DNA of 64,000 nt from Bacillus sp. cl95. Its GTDB lineage: Bacteria > Bacillota > Bacilli > Bacillales > Cytobacillaceae. The stretch's first letter is position 1; the number at the start of each line of letters is the position of its first letter. The DNA lies in the NCBI RefSeq assembly GCF_900115925.1, contig NZ_FOYF01000003.1, positions 442,721 to 506,720 on the forward strand, given 5' to 3'. Shown in pieces: positions 34,325 to 43,320 of the stretch. The translations under genes were made by a program, and so were the position numbers. The notes beneath the pieces were generated by a model. It was not told where the DNA came from, did not search any database, and saw nothing but the letters and a program-made list of their open reading frames with translations.

Positions 34325-36997
34325 TTAGTTTGTTACTTTTTCACTTTCAACTTTACTTATTCCATGACGGATTGTCGCTTGAGCTGCAGCAAGTCTAGCC
34401 AATGGTACACGGTATGGCGAGCAACTTACATAGTCCAGCCCCATTTTGTAACAGAAATCTATGGATTGCTTCTCTCCACCGTGCTCACCGCAAATACCCG
34501 TCTTAAGTTCCGGCTTTGTTTGTCGTCCCAGCTTTACACCCATTTCCACAAGTTTTCCTACACCTTCTTGGTCCAGCACAGCGAATGGGTTTTCTGGCAA
34601 TACTTTATTCTCAATGTAATTTTGCAAGAATTTCCCTTCTGCGTCATCACGGCTAAAACCGTATGTCGTTTGAGTCAGGTCATTCGTTCCAAATGAGAAG
34701 AAATCTGCTTCTTCAGCAATTTGATCAGCTGTTAATGCAGCACGTGGGATTTCAATCATCGTACCAACTGTGTAATCGAATTCTCTCCCTGTTTCAACTT
34801 TCACTTGTACACTTGCATCGATGACAAGCTGTCGCATCTGTTTTAGTTCGTTCACATGACCAACTAATGGGATCATGATTTCTGGTTGTACTTCAATTCC
34901 CTTTTCTGCAAGTTTAGCAGCCGCATAGAAAATCGCTTTTGCTTGCATGAAATAGATTTCTGGATGAATCATTCCCAGACGGCATCCACGGTGGCCAAGC
35001 ATTGGATTGAACTCATCCAGTTGACGTACCTTTTTCAATAAAGCTTCTTTCGATTTCAACTCTTGCGATTGCGGTTGAAGAATTTGTAGTTTCGTCACTT
35101 CTACCAATAGTTCTTCTTTGTCTGGTAGGAACTCATGAAGTGGAGGGTCTAGTAAACGAATAGTGACCGGATGACCTTCCATCGCTTCAAAAATCCCTTC
35201 GAAATCACCTTGTTGCATAGGTAATAATTGATCAAGCGCAGCTTTTCTTTCCTCGAACGTTTCTGCCAAAATCATGCTTTGAACAATTGGAATTCGCTTT
35301 GCATCCATAAACATATGCTCTGTACGGCATAATCCAATTCCTCCTGCGCCGAATTCAACTGCTTTTTGAGCATCCTCAGGATTGTCTGCATTAGCACGCA
35401 CACCGATTTTTCGCTCTTGATCTGCCCATGCAAGTAACATTTGGAACTCATCAGAAAGTTCAGGTTCGATCATTGGGATTTCTCCGAGCATGATTTCCCC
35501 TGTGCTACCGTCGATTGTAATGATCTCTCCATAATTCACAACCGTTTCACCAACACGGAACTGTTTAGCACGAAGGTCGATTTTCAACACTTCACATCCA
35601 CAAATACATGCTTTACCCATACCGCGCGCTACTACTGCCGCATGGCTTGTCATTCCTCCGCGACTTGTAACAATTGCTTGAGCGGCAACGATTCCATGAA
35701 TATCATCTGGTGTTGTTTCAGGACGAACAAGAATGACTTTTTTGCCATCGTTGCTTAATGCTTCTGCTTCATCTGCATCGAAGACTACTTGCCCTGTGGC
35801 AGCACCCGGTGAAGCTGGCAATCCTTTTGCCAGTTGTTTACGTTCAAATTTATCGTCGATTCTGCGGTGCAATAACTGATTTAACTGATCAGGATCGACG
35901 CGTAAAAGTGCGTTCTTTTTATCAATGATGCCTTCTTCAACCATTTCAACTGCAATTCGGATAGCTGCTTGGGCCGTTCTTTTTCCATTACGAGTTTGAA
36001 GAATGAATAGCTGCCCGCGTTCAACCGTGAACTCAATATCCTGCATGTCTAGGTAATGGCTTTCTAGGCGCTGACATGTTTCAACGAATTGTTGGAATAC
36101 TTCAGGCATTTCATTTTGAAGCGTTTGAATTGGTTGTGGCGTACGGATACCAGCCACCACGTCTTCTCCCTGTGCATTAATCAAGTATTCTCCGTACAGC
36201 TTGTGCTCACCAGTAGACGGATTGCGCGTGAAAGCTACGCCAGTTCCCGAATCATTGCCCATGTTTCCGAAAACCATACTTTGAATATTGACAGCCGTTC
36301 CTAAGTGATCGGCTATTTTATTTAGACGACGGTAAACGATGGCGCGCTGATTATTCCAAGAATCGAATACAGCGTTCACGGACAAGAATAGTTGCTCCTT
36401 AGGATTCTGTGGGAACTCTTTACGTGTATGTTTTTTGACGATTTTCTTATACCCCGCCAACACTTCTTTCCAGTCTTCTGCTGTTAATTCCGGATCGTTA
36501 GAGTAACCCTTTTCCTCACGGTATTCTTCTAGGAATTGCTCAAAATAGTATACATCCACATCAAGAACGACATTACAGAACATCTGGATAAAACGTCGGT
36601 AAGAATCGTAAGCAAAACGTGCATTACCCGTTAAGCGAGCAAGGCCCTCAACCGTCTCATCATTCATTCCAAGATTAAGAACTGTATCCATCATGCCCGG
36701 CATCGAGAAAACAGATCCAGATCTTACGCTTACCAATAATGGATTTTCAGGATTACCAAGTTGTTTTCCTGTGTTTTCTTCTAAACTAGCTAATGCATTA
36801 AGAATTTGTCCCTCTACTTCTTCTGAAATCTTCTTACCTGCTCCATAATAAGCATTGCAAGCTTCCGTTGAAATCGTAAATCCAAACGGAACCGGCAATC
36901 CGATCCTCGTCATCTCGGCTAGGTTAGCACCTTTCCCTCCAAGAACTTCTTTCATATCGCTATTGCCTTCATTGAATAGGTAGACGAACTTTTTCAT
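34325..36997 (-). CDS. ppdK: Pyruvate, phosphate dikinase
   Basis: An 890-aa enzyme interconverting pyruvate, ATP and Pi with PEP, AMP and PPi. N-terminal ATP-grasp domain (GGKGANLAEMTRIGLPVPFG). The swivelling His domain carries the phospho-His and regulatory Thr in SRGGMTSHAAVVARGMGKAC. The C-terminal PEP/pyruvate barrel includes GTNDLTQTTYGFSRDDAE and TGICGEHGG. Third gene of a ccpN-ppsR-ppdK operon with 13-14 bp gaps. The regulator that phosphorylates its Thr is encoded immediately upstream. Confidence 0.97.
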   Translation of the reverse strand: MKKFVYLFNEGNSDMKEVLGGKGANLAEMTRIGLPVPFGFTISTEACNAYYGAGKKISEEVEGQILNALASLEENTGKQLGNPENPLLVSVRSGSVFSMPGMMDTVLNLGMNDETVEGLARLTGNARFAYDSYRRFIQMFCNVVLDVDVYYFEQFLEEYREEKGYSNDPELTAEDWKEVLAGYKKIVKKHTRKEFPQNPKEQLFLSVNAVFDSWNNQRAIVYRRLNKIADHLGTAVNIQSMVFGNMGNDSGTGVAFTRNPSTGEHKLYGEYLINAQGEDVVAGIRTPQPIQTLQNEMPEVFQQFVETCQRLESHYLDMQDIEFTVERGQLFILQTRNGKRTAQAAIRIAVEMVEEGIIDKKNALLRVDPDQLNQLLHRRIDDKFERKQLAKGLPASPGAATGQVVFDADEAEALSNDGKKVILVRPETTPDDIHGIVAAQAIVTSRGGMTSHAAVVARGMGKACICGCEVLKIDLRAKQFRVGETVVNYGEIITIDGSTGEIMLGEIPMIEPELSDEFQMLLAWADQERKIGVRANADNPEDAQKAVEFGAGGIGLCRTEHMFMDAKRIPIVQSMILAETFEERKAALDQLLPMQQGDFEGIFEAMEGHPVTIRLLDPPLHEFLPDKEELLVEVTKLQILQPQSQELKSKEALLKKVRQLDEFNPMLGHRGCRLGMIHPEIYFMQAKAIFYAAAKLAEKGIEVQPEIMIPLVGHVNELKQMRQLVIDASVQVKVETGREFDYTVGTMIEIPRAALTADQIAEEADFFSFGTNDLTQTTYGFSRDDAEGKFLQNYIENKVLPENPFAVLDQEGVGKLVEMGVKLGRQTKPELKTGICGEHGGEKQSIDFCYKMGLDYVSCSPYRVPLARLAAAQATIRHGISKVESEKVTN

Positions 36998-37010
36998 ATG
37001 TAAACCCCTC

Positions 37011-37826
37011 TCACTTTTTTAATACATCTAGTATCAAACTTGCCGTTTCCTCTACTGCTTTATTGGAAACATTGATGACAGGACAACCAACACGCTTCAT
37101 GATTTTTTCAGCGTAATCTAGTTCTTCTAGTATTCTCTCAAAACTTGCATAGTTTGCTTGCGACGTTAAGCCAAGCGCCTTAAGTCGTTCTTTACGTATA
37201 TCATTAAGTTTGTCAGGTGAGATGATTAACCCCACACATTTCTTCCTCGGCACTTCGAACAGTTCGTCGGGTGGCGGCACTTCTGGAACTAAAGGAACAT
37301 TGGCCACTTTAAAACGCTGATGAGCCAAATACATGGACAATGGTGTTTTCGAAGTTCTTGAAACACCGATTAGGACGATATCCGCTTTCATAATCCCACG
37401 AGTATCGCGTCCATCATCATACTTTACGGCAAATTCAATTGCTTCAACTTTGCGGAAGTATTCCTCATCGAGCTTTCTCATTAGCCCTGGTTGATGATTA
37501 GGATCTTTATTGAACTTTTTTGTAAACGCATCCATTAGAGGATTTAATAAATCGACAGCGACGATGTTTTCTTCTTTAGAGCGCTTATCTAAATATGCTT
37601 TCAAAGTAGGGATAACAATCGTATACGCAATGATGGAACGGCTTTGGTTAGCCATCATGATGACATCCTCTATGTCATCAAAATCCTCGACATATGAATT
37701 TCTTCTAATATCGACGTTGCCTCCATTGAACTGAGTGGCAACCGCTTTTACGACAAATTCAGCTGTTTCCCCAACTGAATCCGATACAACATAAACAATC
37801 TCTCTTTGATTAAAAATGTTACTCAC
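37011..37826 (-). CDS. ppsR: PPDK regulatory kinase/pyrophosphorylase (PDRP, DUF299)
   Basis: A 271-aa bifunctional enzyme that inactivates PPDK by ADP-dependent Thr phosphorylation and reactivates it by Pi-dependent dephosphorylation. N-terminal VYVVSDSVGETAE and the P-loop-like VLIGVSRTSKTPLSMYLA are diagnostic. The start is GTG with AGGGAGA upstream. In B. subtilis the homologue YqfL lies with ccpN but without ppdK; here its substrate gene is next door. Confidence 0.95.
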   Translation of the reverse strand: MSNIFNQREIVYVVSDSVGETAEFVVKAVATQFNGGNVDIRRNSYVEDFDDIEDVIMMANQSRSIIAYTIVIPTLKAYLDKRSKEENIVAVDLLNPLMDAFTKKFNKDPNHQPGLMRKLDEEYFRKVEAIEFAVKYDDGRDTRGIMKADIVLIGVSRTSKTPLSMYLAHQRFKVANVPLVPEVPPPDELFEVPRKKCVGLIISPDKLNDIRKERLKALGLTSQANYASFERILEELDYAEKIMKRVGCPVINVSNKAVEETASLILDVLKK

Positions 37827-37840
37827 TCTCCCTACTTCGG

Positions 37841-38482
37841 CTACTGCCCTAATACCTCAATATATGCTCGTGTAATCGTCGTTTTTGTAATTCGGCCAAT
37901 CACTTCAAACGTATTCGGATCTTCATCAGTCGCGCGGACTACTGGTAAAGAGTCAATGCGATTTTGCATCAGCTTTTTTGCAGCATCAAGTAGATTTTCT
38001 TCAGGTGTGATTGTGACAATGTTGGGCATTCTGGTCATGATGACGCTTACCGGCAAATCATTAAGATCTTTATTTCCTAAGGCTGCCCTTAGCAGATCCT
38101 TTCGGGAAATCACTCCAGCAAGATGACCTGACTGATTAACTGCATAAAGTGTCCCAACGTCTTCAAGGAAAAGCTGAACGATAGCATCATAAACAGAATG
38201 AGATTTCTCAATAACAATGGGATGCGCTTTGAATTCATTCACCAATTGACTTCTGAATTTATCAATCTTAACTTTTGTATCACTTTCTTCATTCAAGAAG
38301 TATCCTACCCGAGGTCTTGCATCGAGATTACCCGCCATCGTCAATATAGATAAATCAGGTCGAAGTGTTGCTCTTGTTAATGACAGCTTCTCGGCTATCT
38401 CTTTACCTGTGATAGGTCCGCCCTCTTTGACGATTTGGATGATTTCTTCCTGCCTTTTGGTCAGTTTAATTGTCTCCACCAC
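37841..38482 (-). CDS. ccpN: CcpN-type repressor of gluconeogenesis (HTH plus two CBS)
   Basis: A 213-aa protein. N-terminal winged HTH (TKRQEEIIQIVKEGGPITGK; LSLTRATLRPDLSILTMAGN) and two CBS domains (residues about 80-205; IVIEKSHSVYDAIVQLF and MTRMPNIVTITPEENLLDAA). CcpN represses gapB and pckA on glycolytic carbon in B. subtilis. The start is a GTG with a poorly placed AAAGG site; a second GTG follows directly. First gene of the operon, so it may autoregulate PEP synthesis through ppdK. Confidence 0.93.
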   Translation of the reverse strand: MVETIKLTKRQEEIIQIVKEGGPITGKEIAEKLSLTRATLRPDLSILTMAGNLDARPRVGYFLNEESDTKVKIDKFRSQLVNEFKAHPIVIEKSHSVYDAIVQLFLEDVGTLYAVNQSGHLAGVISRKDLLRAALGNKDLNDLPVSVIMTRMPNIVTITPEENLLDAAKKLMQNRIDSLPVVRATDEDPNTFEVIGRITKTTITRAYIEVLGQ

Positions 38483-38634
38483 CTTTAATCAAACCTTACA
38501 AATATGTAGCACTTTTATGTTTATATCTTAATTGTGTTATACTTATTAATATATAGTATATACCATTTAACTTCAATATGAAACTATTAGTTTTCCCTAA
38601 ATTTTGCTTTTCGCTTTATTTTTCCATAAAAAAA

Positions 38635-38657
38635 GCATACAGACTAAGTCTGTACGC
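38635..38657 (-). terminator. Terminator of the 63-aa gene
   Basis: An 11-bp stem GCATACAGACT / AGTCTGTACGC with a one-base centre and one mismatch, followed by T7 on the minus strand. Confidence 0.75.
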
Positions 38658-38673
38658 CTTCTCGGTTCATCCA

Positions 38674-38865
38674 TTACTTACAAGTTACTGACCAGTTGAT
38701 ACTAAGTATGCCCCTATCCACAATGGCTTCATGGCCTGTTTTGCTACATTCTGATGATGCCTGTTTAATGAGGAATTGACTTACACCTACATTTATAGCG
38801 AGCAGCATACAAACAAATGTAAGCATTCGTTTCAATTTGCTTTTTCCAAATAGAGTATTGATCAT
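38674..38865 (-). CDS. Small secreted or membrane-anchored protein, function unknown
   Basis: A 63-aa protein with a basic N-terminus, one hydrophobic segment (MLTFVCMLLAINVGVSQFLI) and a 26-aa outer part with two cysteines (SSECSKTGHEA and the C-terminal TCK) that could form a disulfide. GAGGGAG lies upstream. It follows the mhq-like genes on the same strand after 30 bp. Not recognised. Confidence 0.6.
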   Translation of the reverse strand: MINTLFGKSKLKRMLTFVCMLLAINVGVSQFLIKQASSECSKTGHEAIVDRGILSINWSVTCK

Positions 38866-38895
38866 TTAACTCTGACTCCCTCAATCATTTCACGA

Positions 38896-39501
38896 TTATT
38901 GAAAGTTTTGTTCAAACCATTCTCTTGCTTTCTCAACTTCTTCTCTCGTCAACTCGTGCCCACCTTCGCCCCAGTGCTCTGTAACGATTGAGGAAGCATT
39001 TCGCAGTGCTTCAACCAGTTCCTTCGTTTCATTCGCCGGAATGAGGGGATCACGTTTCCCTGCACCAATGAAAACAGGTGTGTTTTCGAGATTAGGCAGT
39101 TGGATTCCACGCATAGGCACCATAGCATGAAATAGTATGGCACCATTTAGAGCATCTTCAAAATGATACATCAGACTTGCAGCGATGTTGGCGCCATTAG
39201 AATAGCCTACAGCCACAACATTCTTTCTATCGAAATCGTATTGTTGTGACATGTCATCGATAAAATCGCTTAATTCTTCCGTTCGGAAAACGAGATCTTC
39301 CTCATCGAAAATTCCTTCTGCGAGTCTCCGGAAAAACCTTGGCATCCCATTTTCCAATACATTGCCCCTAACTCCAAGATAAGAAGCACCAGGAGCAATC
39401 ATGTTTACCAAGGGAATAAGGTCTTTCTCATTCCCTCCTGTTCCATGGAGAAGCAATAAAATTGGTCCGTCTTTTTCTCCTTTATGAAAAACATGTTGCA
39501 T
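38896..39501 (-). CDS. mhqD: MhqD-like carboxylesterase/phospholipase (alpha/beta hydrolase)
   Basis: A 201-aa serine hydrolase. LLLLHGTGGNEKDLIPL gives the oxyanion region, VAVGYSNGANIA has the nucleophile Ser, and the acid and His lie in GAGKRDPLIP and WGEGGHELT. Close in plan to B. subtilis MhqD (YodD), which is induced by quinones. It sits 11 bp after a ring-cleavage dioxygenase-like gene, as in mhqED. It may hydrolyse quinone-glutathione or bacillithiol adducts or esters; not established. Confidence 0.8.
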   Translation of the reverse strand: MQHVFHKGEKDGPILLLLHGTGGNEKDLIPLVNMIAPGASYLGVRGNVLENGMPRFFRRLAEGIFDEEDLVFRTEELSDFIDDMSQQYDFDRKNVVAVGYSNGANIAASLMYHFEDALNGAILFHAMVPMRGIQLPNLENTPVFIGAGKRDPLIPANETKELVEALRNASSIVTEHWGEGGHELTREEVEKAREWFEQNFQ

Positions 39502-39512
39502 GTAAATCCCTC

Positions 39513-40472
39513 CTATTCTTTCGTTTCTAATGGTTTAAGATTCGCTTCAATTTGAGCTCTTTGATTTTCGAAATATGGTGGCAATGCTAAGCGCTCACCT
39601 AAAGTTTCAAATGGTTCGTCTCCTTCAAAGCCAGGTCCATCTGTTGCCAATTCGAATAGAATGCCGTTGGGTTCTCTGAAATATAAAGATTTAAAGTAGT
39701 AACGTTCAACAAACCCTGAATTCGGGATTCCTTTCTCATTCAGAAGGTTCACCCACTTCATCAATTCTTCTTCATCTTCCACTCTAAATGCCACATGGTG
39801 CACACTGCCTCGGCCTGGTCTTTCTCTCGGTAAATCAGACTTTTCTTCTAAAAATACTTCCGCTCCGCTCCCGCCTTCACCTGTAGTAAAAATACGAACA
39901 GAATCTTCATTTTTCAATTCACTGAATCCTAATACAGATGTAAGGATCTTCGCAGTTACTTCACTTCGTGAGACAGTCAATCTAATTGGTCCGAGGCCAA
40001 TGATTCCTTGTTCAACTGGGACAGGGCTCTTATCCCATGGATTCCCACCACTTACACCTGTATTGTTCTCGTCAGATACAAGCTTAAGCTGCTGTCCTTC
40101 AAAATCTCGGAAAGCTATGGTTGCACGACCATTTTCTTTTACAATGGCATCGTATTCTACGTTGAAATCTTGGAAACGTTGCTCCCAAAATTTTAATGCT
40201 TCATCATTTTTCACTCGTAAAGAAGTTGTACTAATGCTGTTTGTACCTCTGTATGTATTCCCTGCATGTGGAATTTCAAAAAATGTTAAATCTGTGCCTG
40301 GATTTCCTTTTTCATCAGCATAGAAAAGATGGTACATAGACGTATCATCCTGGTTAACTGTTTTTTTAACAAGGCGAAGTCCCAATACCTTGGTATAAAA
40401 CTCATAATTCTTTTTTGCATTTGCTGTAATCGCCGAAACGTGATGAATTCCCTTAAGTGGTTTTACTTGCAT
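39513..40472 (-). CDS. Ring-cleaving dioxygenase-like VOC protein (MhqA/E/O family)
   Basis: A 319-aa protein with two VOC modules: KGIHHVSAITANAKKNYEFY and, at about residue 150, GPIRLTVSRSEVTAKILT, plus GSVHHVAFRVEDEEE. Metal ligands His14, His221-like and a C-terminal Glu in GILFELATDGPGF are visible. Such proteins act on hydroquinones in the B. subtilis MhqR regulon. The ATG at 40472 follows GGAGGG by 6 bp. First gene of the pair with the MhqD-like hydrolase. Confidence 0.85.
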   Translation of the reverse strand: MQVKPLKGIHHVSAITANAKKNYEFYTKVLGLRLVKKTVNQDDTSMYHLFYADEKGNPGTDLTFFEIPHAGNTYRGTNSISTTSLRVKNDEALKFWEQRFQDFNVEYDAIVKENGRATIAFRDFEGQQLKLVSDENNTGVSGGNPWDKSPVPVEQGIIGLGPIRLTVSRSEVTAKILTSVLGFSELKNEDSVRIFTTGEGGSGAEVFLEEKSDLPRERPGRGSVHHVAFRVEDEEELMKWVNLLNEKGIPNSGFVERYYFKSLYFREPNGILFELATDGPGFEGDEPFETLGERLALPPYFENQRAQIEANLKPLETKE

Positions 40473-40625
40473 GTTTTTCCCTCCATTTACACATTCTTGC
40501 AATGTCCTATTTTATTAGCTTATCATTATTCTATCAAATATCCCAAAACTAATGCTTACGTACGCCTGCTCACATGTAAGTTTGGGTATCTTAATGATGA
40601 GACGAATATCTAAGGAGGCTTAAAT

Positions 40626-41279
40626 ATGAAAAAGTGGGCGTTCGTATCTGATTTCGACGGTACCATTTCAAAAGAGGATTTTTATGTGATCATGATGGAT
40701 AAGTACTATCCCGAAGGACGTGAATTATTTAAGAAATGGAAAGCAGGCGAAATGAAAGACATTGACTTCCTAGCGACCATTTTTAAATCCATCCATCAGG
40801 AAGAAGAACAAATTATCGCAGATACGCTTGCCATTCCAATCGATGAGTATGTTCCCGACTTCATAAAAAAAGTTCAAAACAACGGAGCCGACTTCTATAT
40901 TCTAAGTGCCGGAACAGACTATTACATTCACCATTTACTTCACAAGTATGGCGTTGAAAATGTTAAAGTCTTTTCAAACGAAGGCTATTTTAAAGATAAG
41001 AATGTTCACATGAATATCGATAAGAATCATTGGCATTACTCAGAGAGATATGGGATTGATAAATCAAAGGTGATATTAAAATTAAAAGAGCAATATGAAC
41101 AGGTTTTCTTCGCTGGCGACAGTGAACCCGATTCGCATCCAGCCCGACATGCAGACATTACATTTGCAAAAAAAGGACTGCAAAATATCCTGAGTGAAAT
41201 GAAAATCCCTTTTGTACCTATCGATAATTTCAAGGAAATAGAAGCATATTTAATCGAAATTGGAAGAATGACACCATGA
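40626..41279 (+). CDS. MtnX-like HAD-IB phosphatase
   Basis: A 217-aa haloacid dehalogenase-type phosphatase. Motif I is VSDFDGTISKED near residue 8, motif II ILSAGTDYY, and motif III/IV Lys and FAGDSEPDSHPA. MtnX-like proteins act in the methionine salvage pathway, but no other mtn genes are here. The ATGA overlap with a glycerol-1-phosphate dehydrogenase gene points instead to a phosphopolyol, perhaps sn-glycerol-1-phosphate or a related compound (inference). AAGGAGG lies 7 bp upstream. Confidence 0.85.
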   Translation: MKKWAFVSDFDGTISKEDFYVIMMDKYYPEGRELFKKWKAGEMKDIDFLATIFKSIHQEEEQIIADTLAIPIDEYVPDFIKKVQNNGADFYILSAGTDYYIHHLLHKYGVENVKVFSNEGYFKDKNVHMNIDKNHWHYSERYGIDKSKVILKLKEQYEQVFFAGDSEPDSHPARHADITFAKKGLQNILSEMKIPFVPIDNFKEIEAYLIEIGRMTP

Positions 41280-42331
41280 CAACACCCGTTTCCAATATAC
41301 CAATCCCAACCATCTTGCAGATAAGTGAAGGCTCCATTTTCCTTCTTGAAGAAACTTTGATGAAGCATGGCTTTTCAAAGGTTTTTATCTTGTTCGATGA
41401 ATTCAGTTACTCAACTATCCGCGAAAAATTATTGGGTCAATTCCAGAGCGTGGTCGTGGAATCGAATCTGATGCAGCCAAATCTTGATATTAATGAATTG
41501 GTTGCTTTGTCTTATTCTATAAAACCGTATGATTCCATCATTGCAATTGGGGGAGGTGCGGTGATTGATTACGGCAAATATACGGCTTTCTTAAAGCGGT
41601 CACCATTTATTAGCATTCCTACTTCAGCATCTAACGATGGTTTTGCGAGCAGTAATTGTTCACTCCTTGTGAATGGAAAGAAAACGACTGTGCCGGCAAG
41701 AGTTCCGTATGGAATCATTGCAGATCTTAATGTGATCCAAAAGGTCCCTACCCAGTTTCTATTGGCTGGCATCGGTGACCTGGTTTCTAACATCACAGCC
41801 TTGTATGATTGGGAGTTCGAAGAAAATAACGGAGTTGGAACGGTAAATGCGTTCGCTCATATGTTGAGCAAAAAAGCGGTGAATAGTTTTATTAGAACGC
41901 CAATGACTGATATAAGAAGTTGCATTTTCCTAAAAGAGTTAATCAGTTCGCTGACCATGGGCGGTATTTCCACCGTAATTAGTGGCAATAGTTCTCCTAT
42001 CAGTGGATCAGAACATTTAATTTCACATGCTATAGACAAGATTTCGACTTCCCCACAAATGCACGGCATTCAAGTGGGGATTGCCACTTATATTATGGCG
42101 AACGTCCAAGCGCATCGTGCAGAGAGAATCCAAAAAATCTTCACAAGGACTGGTTTTTTTGACTACGTTCAAACCATTCCACTGAATAAGGAAGAATATA
42201 TACAAGCGATTAAAATGGCACCTCAAATCAAACCTAATCGTTTTACATACTTGCATGTAGAGGAATATAGACAAAAGGCGCTGCAATTCATTGAGGAAGA
42301 TCCAATCATGTATACATTGTTTAAAAAGTAA
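41276..42331 (+). CDS. egsA: sn-Glycerol-1-phosphate dehydrogenase (AraM/EgsA type)
   Basis: A 351-aa iron/zinc alcohol dehydrogenase-fold enzyme. The NAD-binding region reads IIAIGGGAVIDYGKYTAFL, the substrate loop SIPTSASNDGFASS, and metal ligands Asp/His/His are in AGIGDLVSN, SGSEHLISHA and MHGIQVGI. The family reduces DHAP to sn-glycerol-1-phosphate; in B. subtilis AraM supplies the heptaprenylglyceryl-phosphate pathway. The start codon overlaps the phosphatase stop, so the two are translationally coupled. A terminator follows. Confidence 0.9.
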   Translation: MTTPVSNIPIPTILQISEGSIFLLEETLMKHGFSKVFILFDEFSYSTIREKLLGQFQSVVVESNLMQPNLDINELVALSYSIKPYDSIIAIGGGAVIDYGKYTAFLKRSPFISIPTSASNDGFASSNCSLLVNGKKTTVPARVPYGIIADLNVIQKVPTQFLLAGIGDLVSNITALYDWEFEENNGVGTVNAFAHMLSKKAVNSFIRTPMTDIRSCIFLKELISSLTMGGISTVISGNSSPISGSEHLISHAIDKISTSPQMHGIQVGIATYIMANVQAHRAERIQKIFTRTGFFDYVQTIPLNKEEYIQAIKMAPQIKPNRFTYLHVEEYRQKALQFIEEDPIMYTLFKK

Positions 42332-42333
42332 TA

Positions 42334-42354
42334 GGGGATTTACTGGGAATCCCC
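42334..42354 (+). terminator. Terminator of the phosphatase-egsA operon
   Basis: 7-bp stem GGGGATT / AATCCCC, followed by TTCCTTTGTTTT. It starts 2 bp after the stop. Confidence 0.65.
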
Positions 42355-42382
42355 TTCCTTTGTTTTGGGTTTAATCCTTTAA

Positions 42383-42793
42383 TTAAAATCGCTTTTTCTT
42401 TGAACCGTATCTCCTTCTGTATACGAATGTTCTAAAGTCTAAATCCTTCAGTTTCCCATCATAATGACTGAAAAGCAGCGACAAATATTGGGGATAATTC
42501 GTTTGCACGCTAATGGCGAACTCTTTTCGACTGCCTTTTAAGCTTTCAATATAATGAGGCTGGAGGACAATCTCCTCTATTTGATTCTTTACATACTCTT
42601 TTGTATCTTCCCATTTTCGTATTTGATCTAGAAGAATACCTTTGGCAAAATCAGGAAGTTTTTCTATGACTATGTCGATATATCCTTCGACCCACATAAT
42701 CATCCTTTCCTTTTCCGTTAGCTCATATATGATCTTAAGCAATTCAAGTTCATCTGCCTCACTACTGGCAGCATATCTGCCTGCCCGATTCAT
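42383..42793 (-). CDS. Hypothetical helical protein, 136 aa
   Basis: A soluble, mostly alpha-helical, charged protein with a very basic C-terminus (FVYRRRYGSKKKRF). No signal peptide or recognisable motif. AAGGAG lies 8 bp before the ATG, and the composition is normal for the window. Convergent with egsA. I do not recognise it. Confidence 0.6.
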   Translation of the reverse strand: MNRAGRYAASSEADELELLKIIYELTEKERMIMWVEGYIDIVIEKLPDFAKGILLDQIRKWEDTKEYVKNQIEEIVLQPHYIESLKGSRKEFAISVQTNYPQYLSLLFSHYDGKLKDLDFRTFVYRRRYGSKKKRF

Positions 42794-43107
42794 CCTATCC
42801 GCTCCTTTTCCACACTGTTTCTTTTAACATACCCAAACGAGCAGTGGATAAAGGCATTCGAAAGCTAAAGCGTCATGGAGTTTAACAACTCATCTTTGTT
42901 TAGCATGCAATCTCGCAAGCAAAAATTCGATTTTCGGCTACAATGTGAGGAATTTTCATTTAAAAGCATTTCGGATTTAAAGAATTACCCGGTTGGATGC
43001 TTAAACTGGGGATAATGGTGAAGAAAAAACGAAAATATACCCATACCTGTTTACTAAAAAGAGCAATTTTACACTCAAATAGTCGTGGCATCTGAAATTT
43101 ACAAATA

Positions 43108-43197
43108 TAATCGCGTATTTTTTGCGTCTAATCGCCATTTTCAAAAATGTAATCGCCTGTTTTTTCATGCTAATCTACGTTTTCAAAAATGTTAACG
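43108..43197. repeat. Two tandem 42-bp units, copy A of an intergenic repeat
   Basis: Units at 43108-43149 and 43150-43191, each TAATCGC(C/G)T(G/A)TTTTTT, then CTAATC, then TTTTCAAAAATG, ending in TTAACGC. They match the array at 31539-31628. The rest of the 42794-43320 gap shows no gene. Confidence 0.8.
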
Positions 43198-43281
43198 CAA
43201 AATTCAAGTTAAGGACACAAACGTCCACTTCCACGTTCATGTCCTCGTCCACATAGAAACTTCAAATTCCCTGCTAAACAA

Positions 43282-43304
43282 AAAAAGAGCCCAAGGCTCT
43301 TTTT
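43282..43304 (-). terminator. Terminator of ppiB
   Basis: Perfect 10-bp stem AAAAAGAGCC / GGCTCTTTTT with a 3-nt loop, 17 bp after the stop codon. Confidence 0.85.
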
Positions 43305-43320
43305 AGGAATTAAAACATTA

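Noticed and set aside
40560-40620. MhqR-type operator before the dioxygenase/MhqD pair
   Set aside because: TATCTTAATGATGAGA resembles the half-sites I recall but matches only about 10 of 18 positions.
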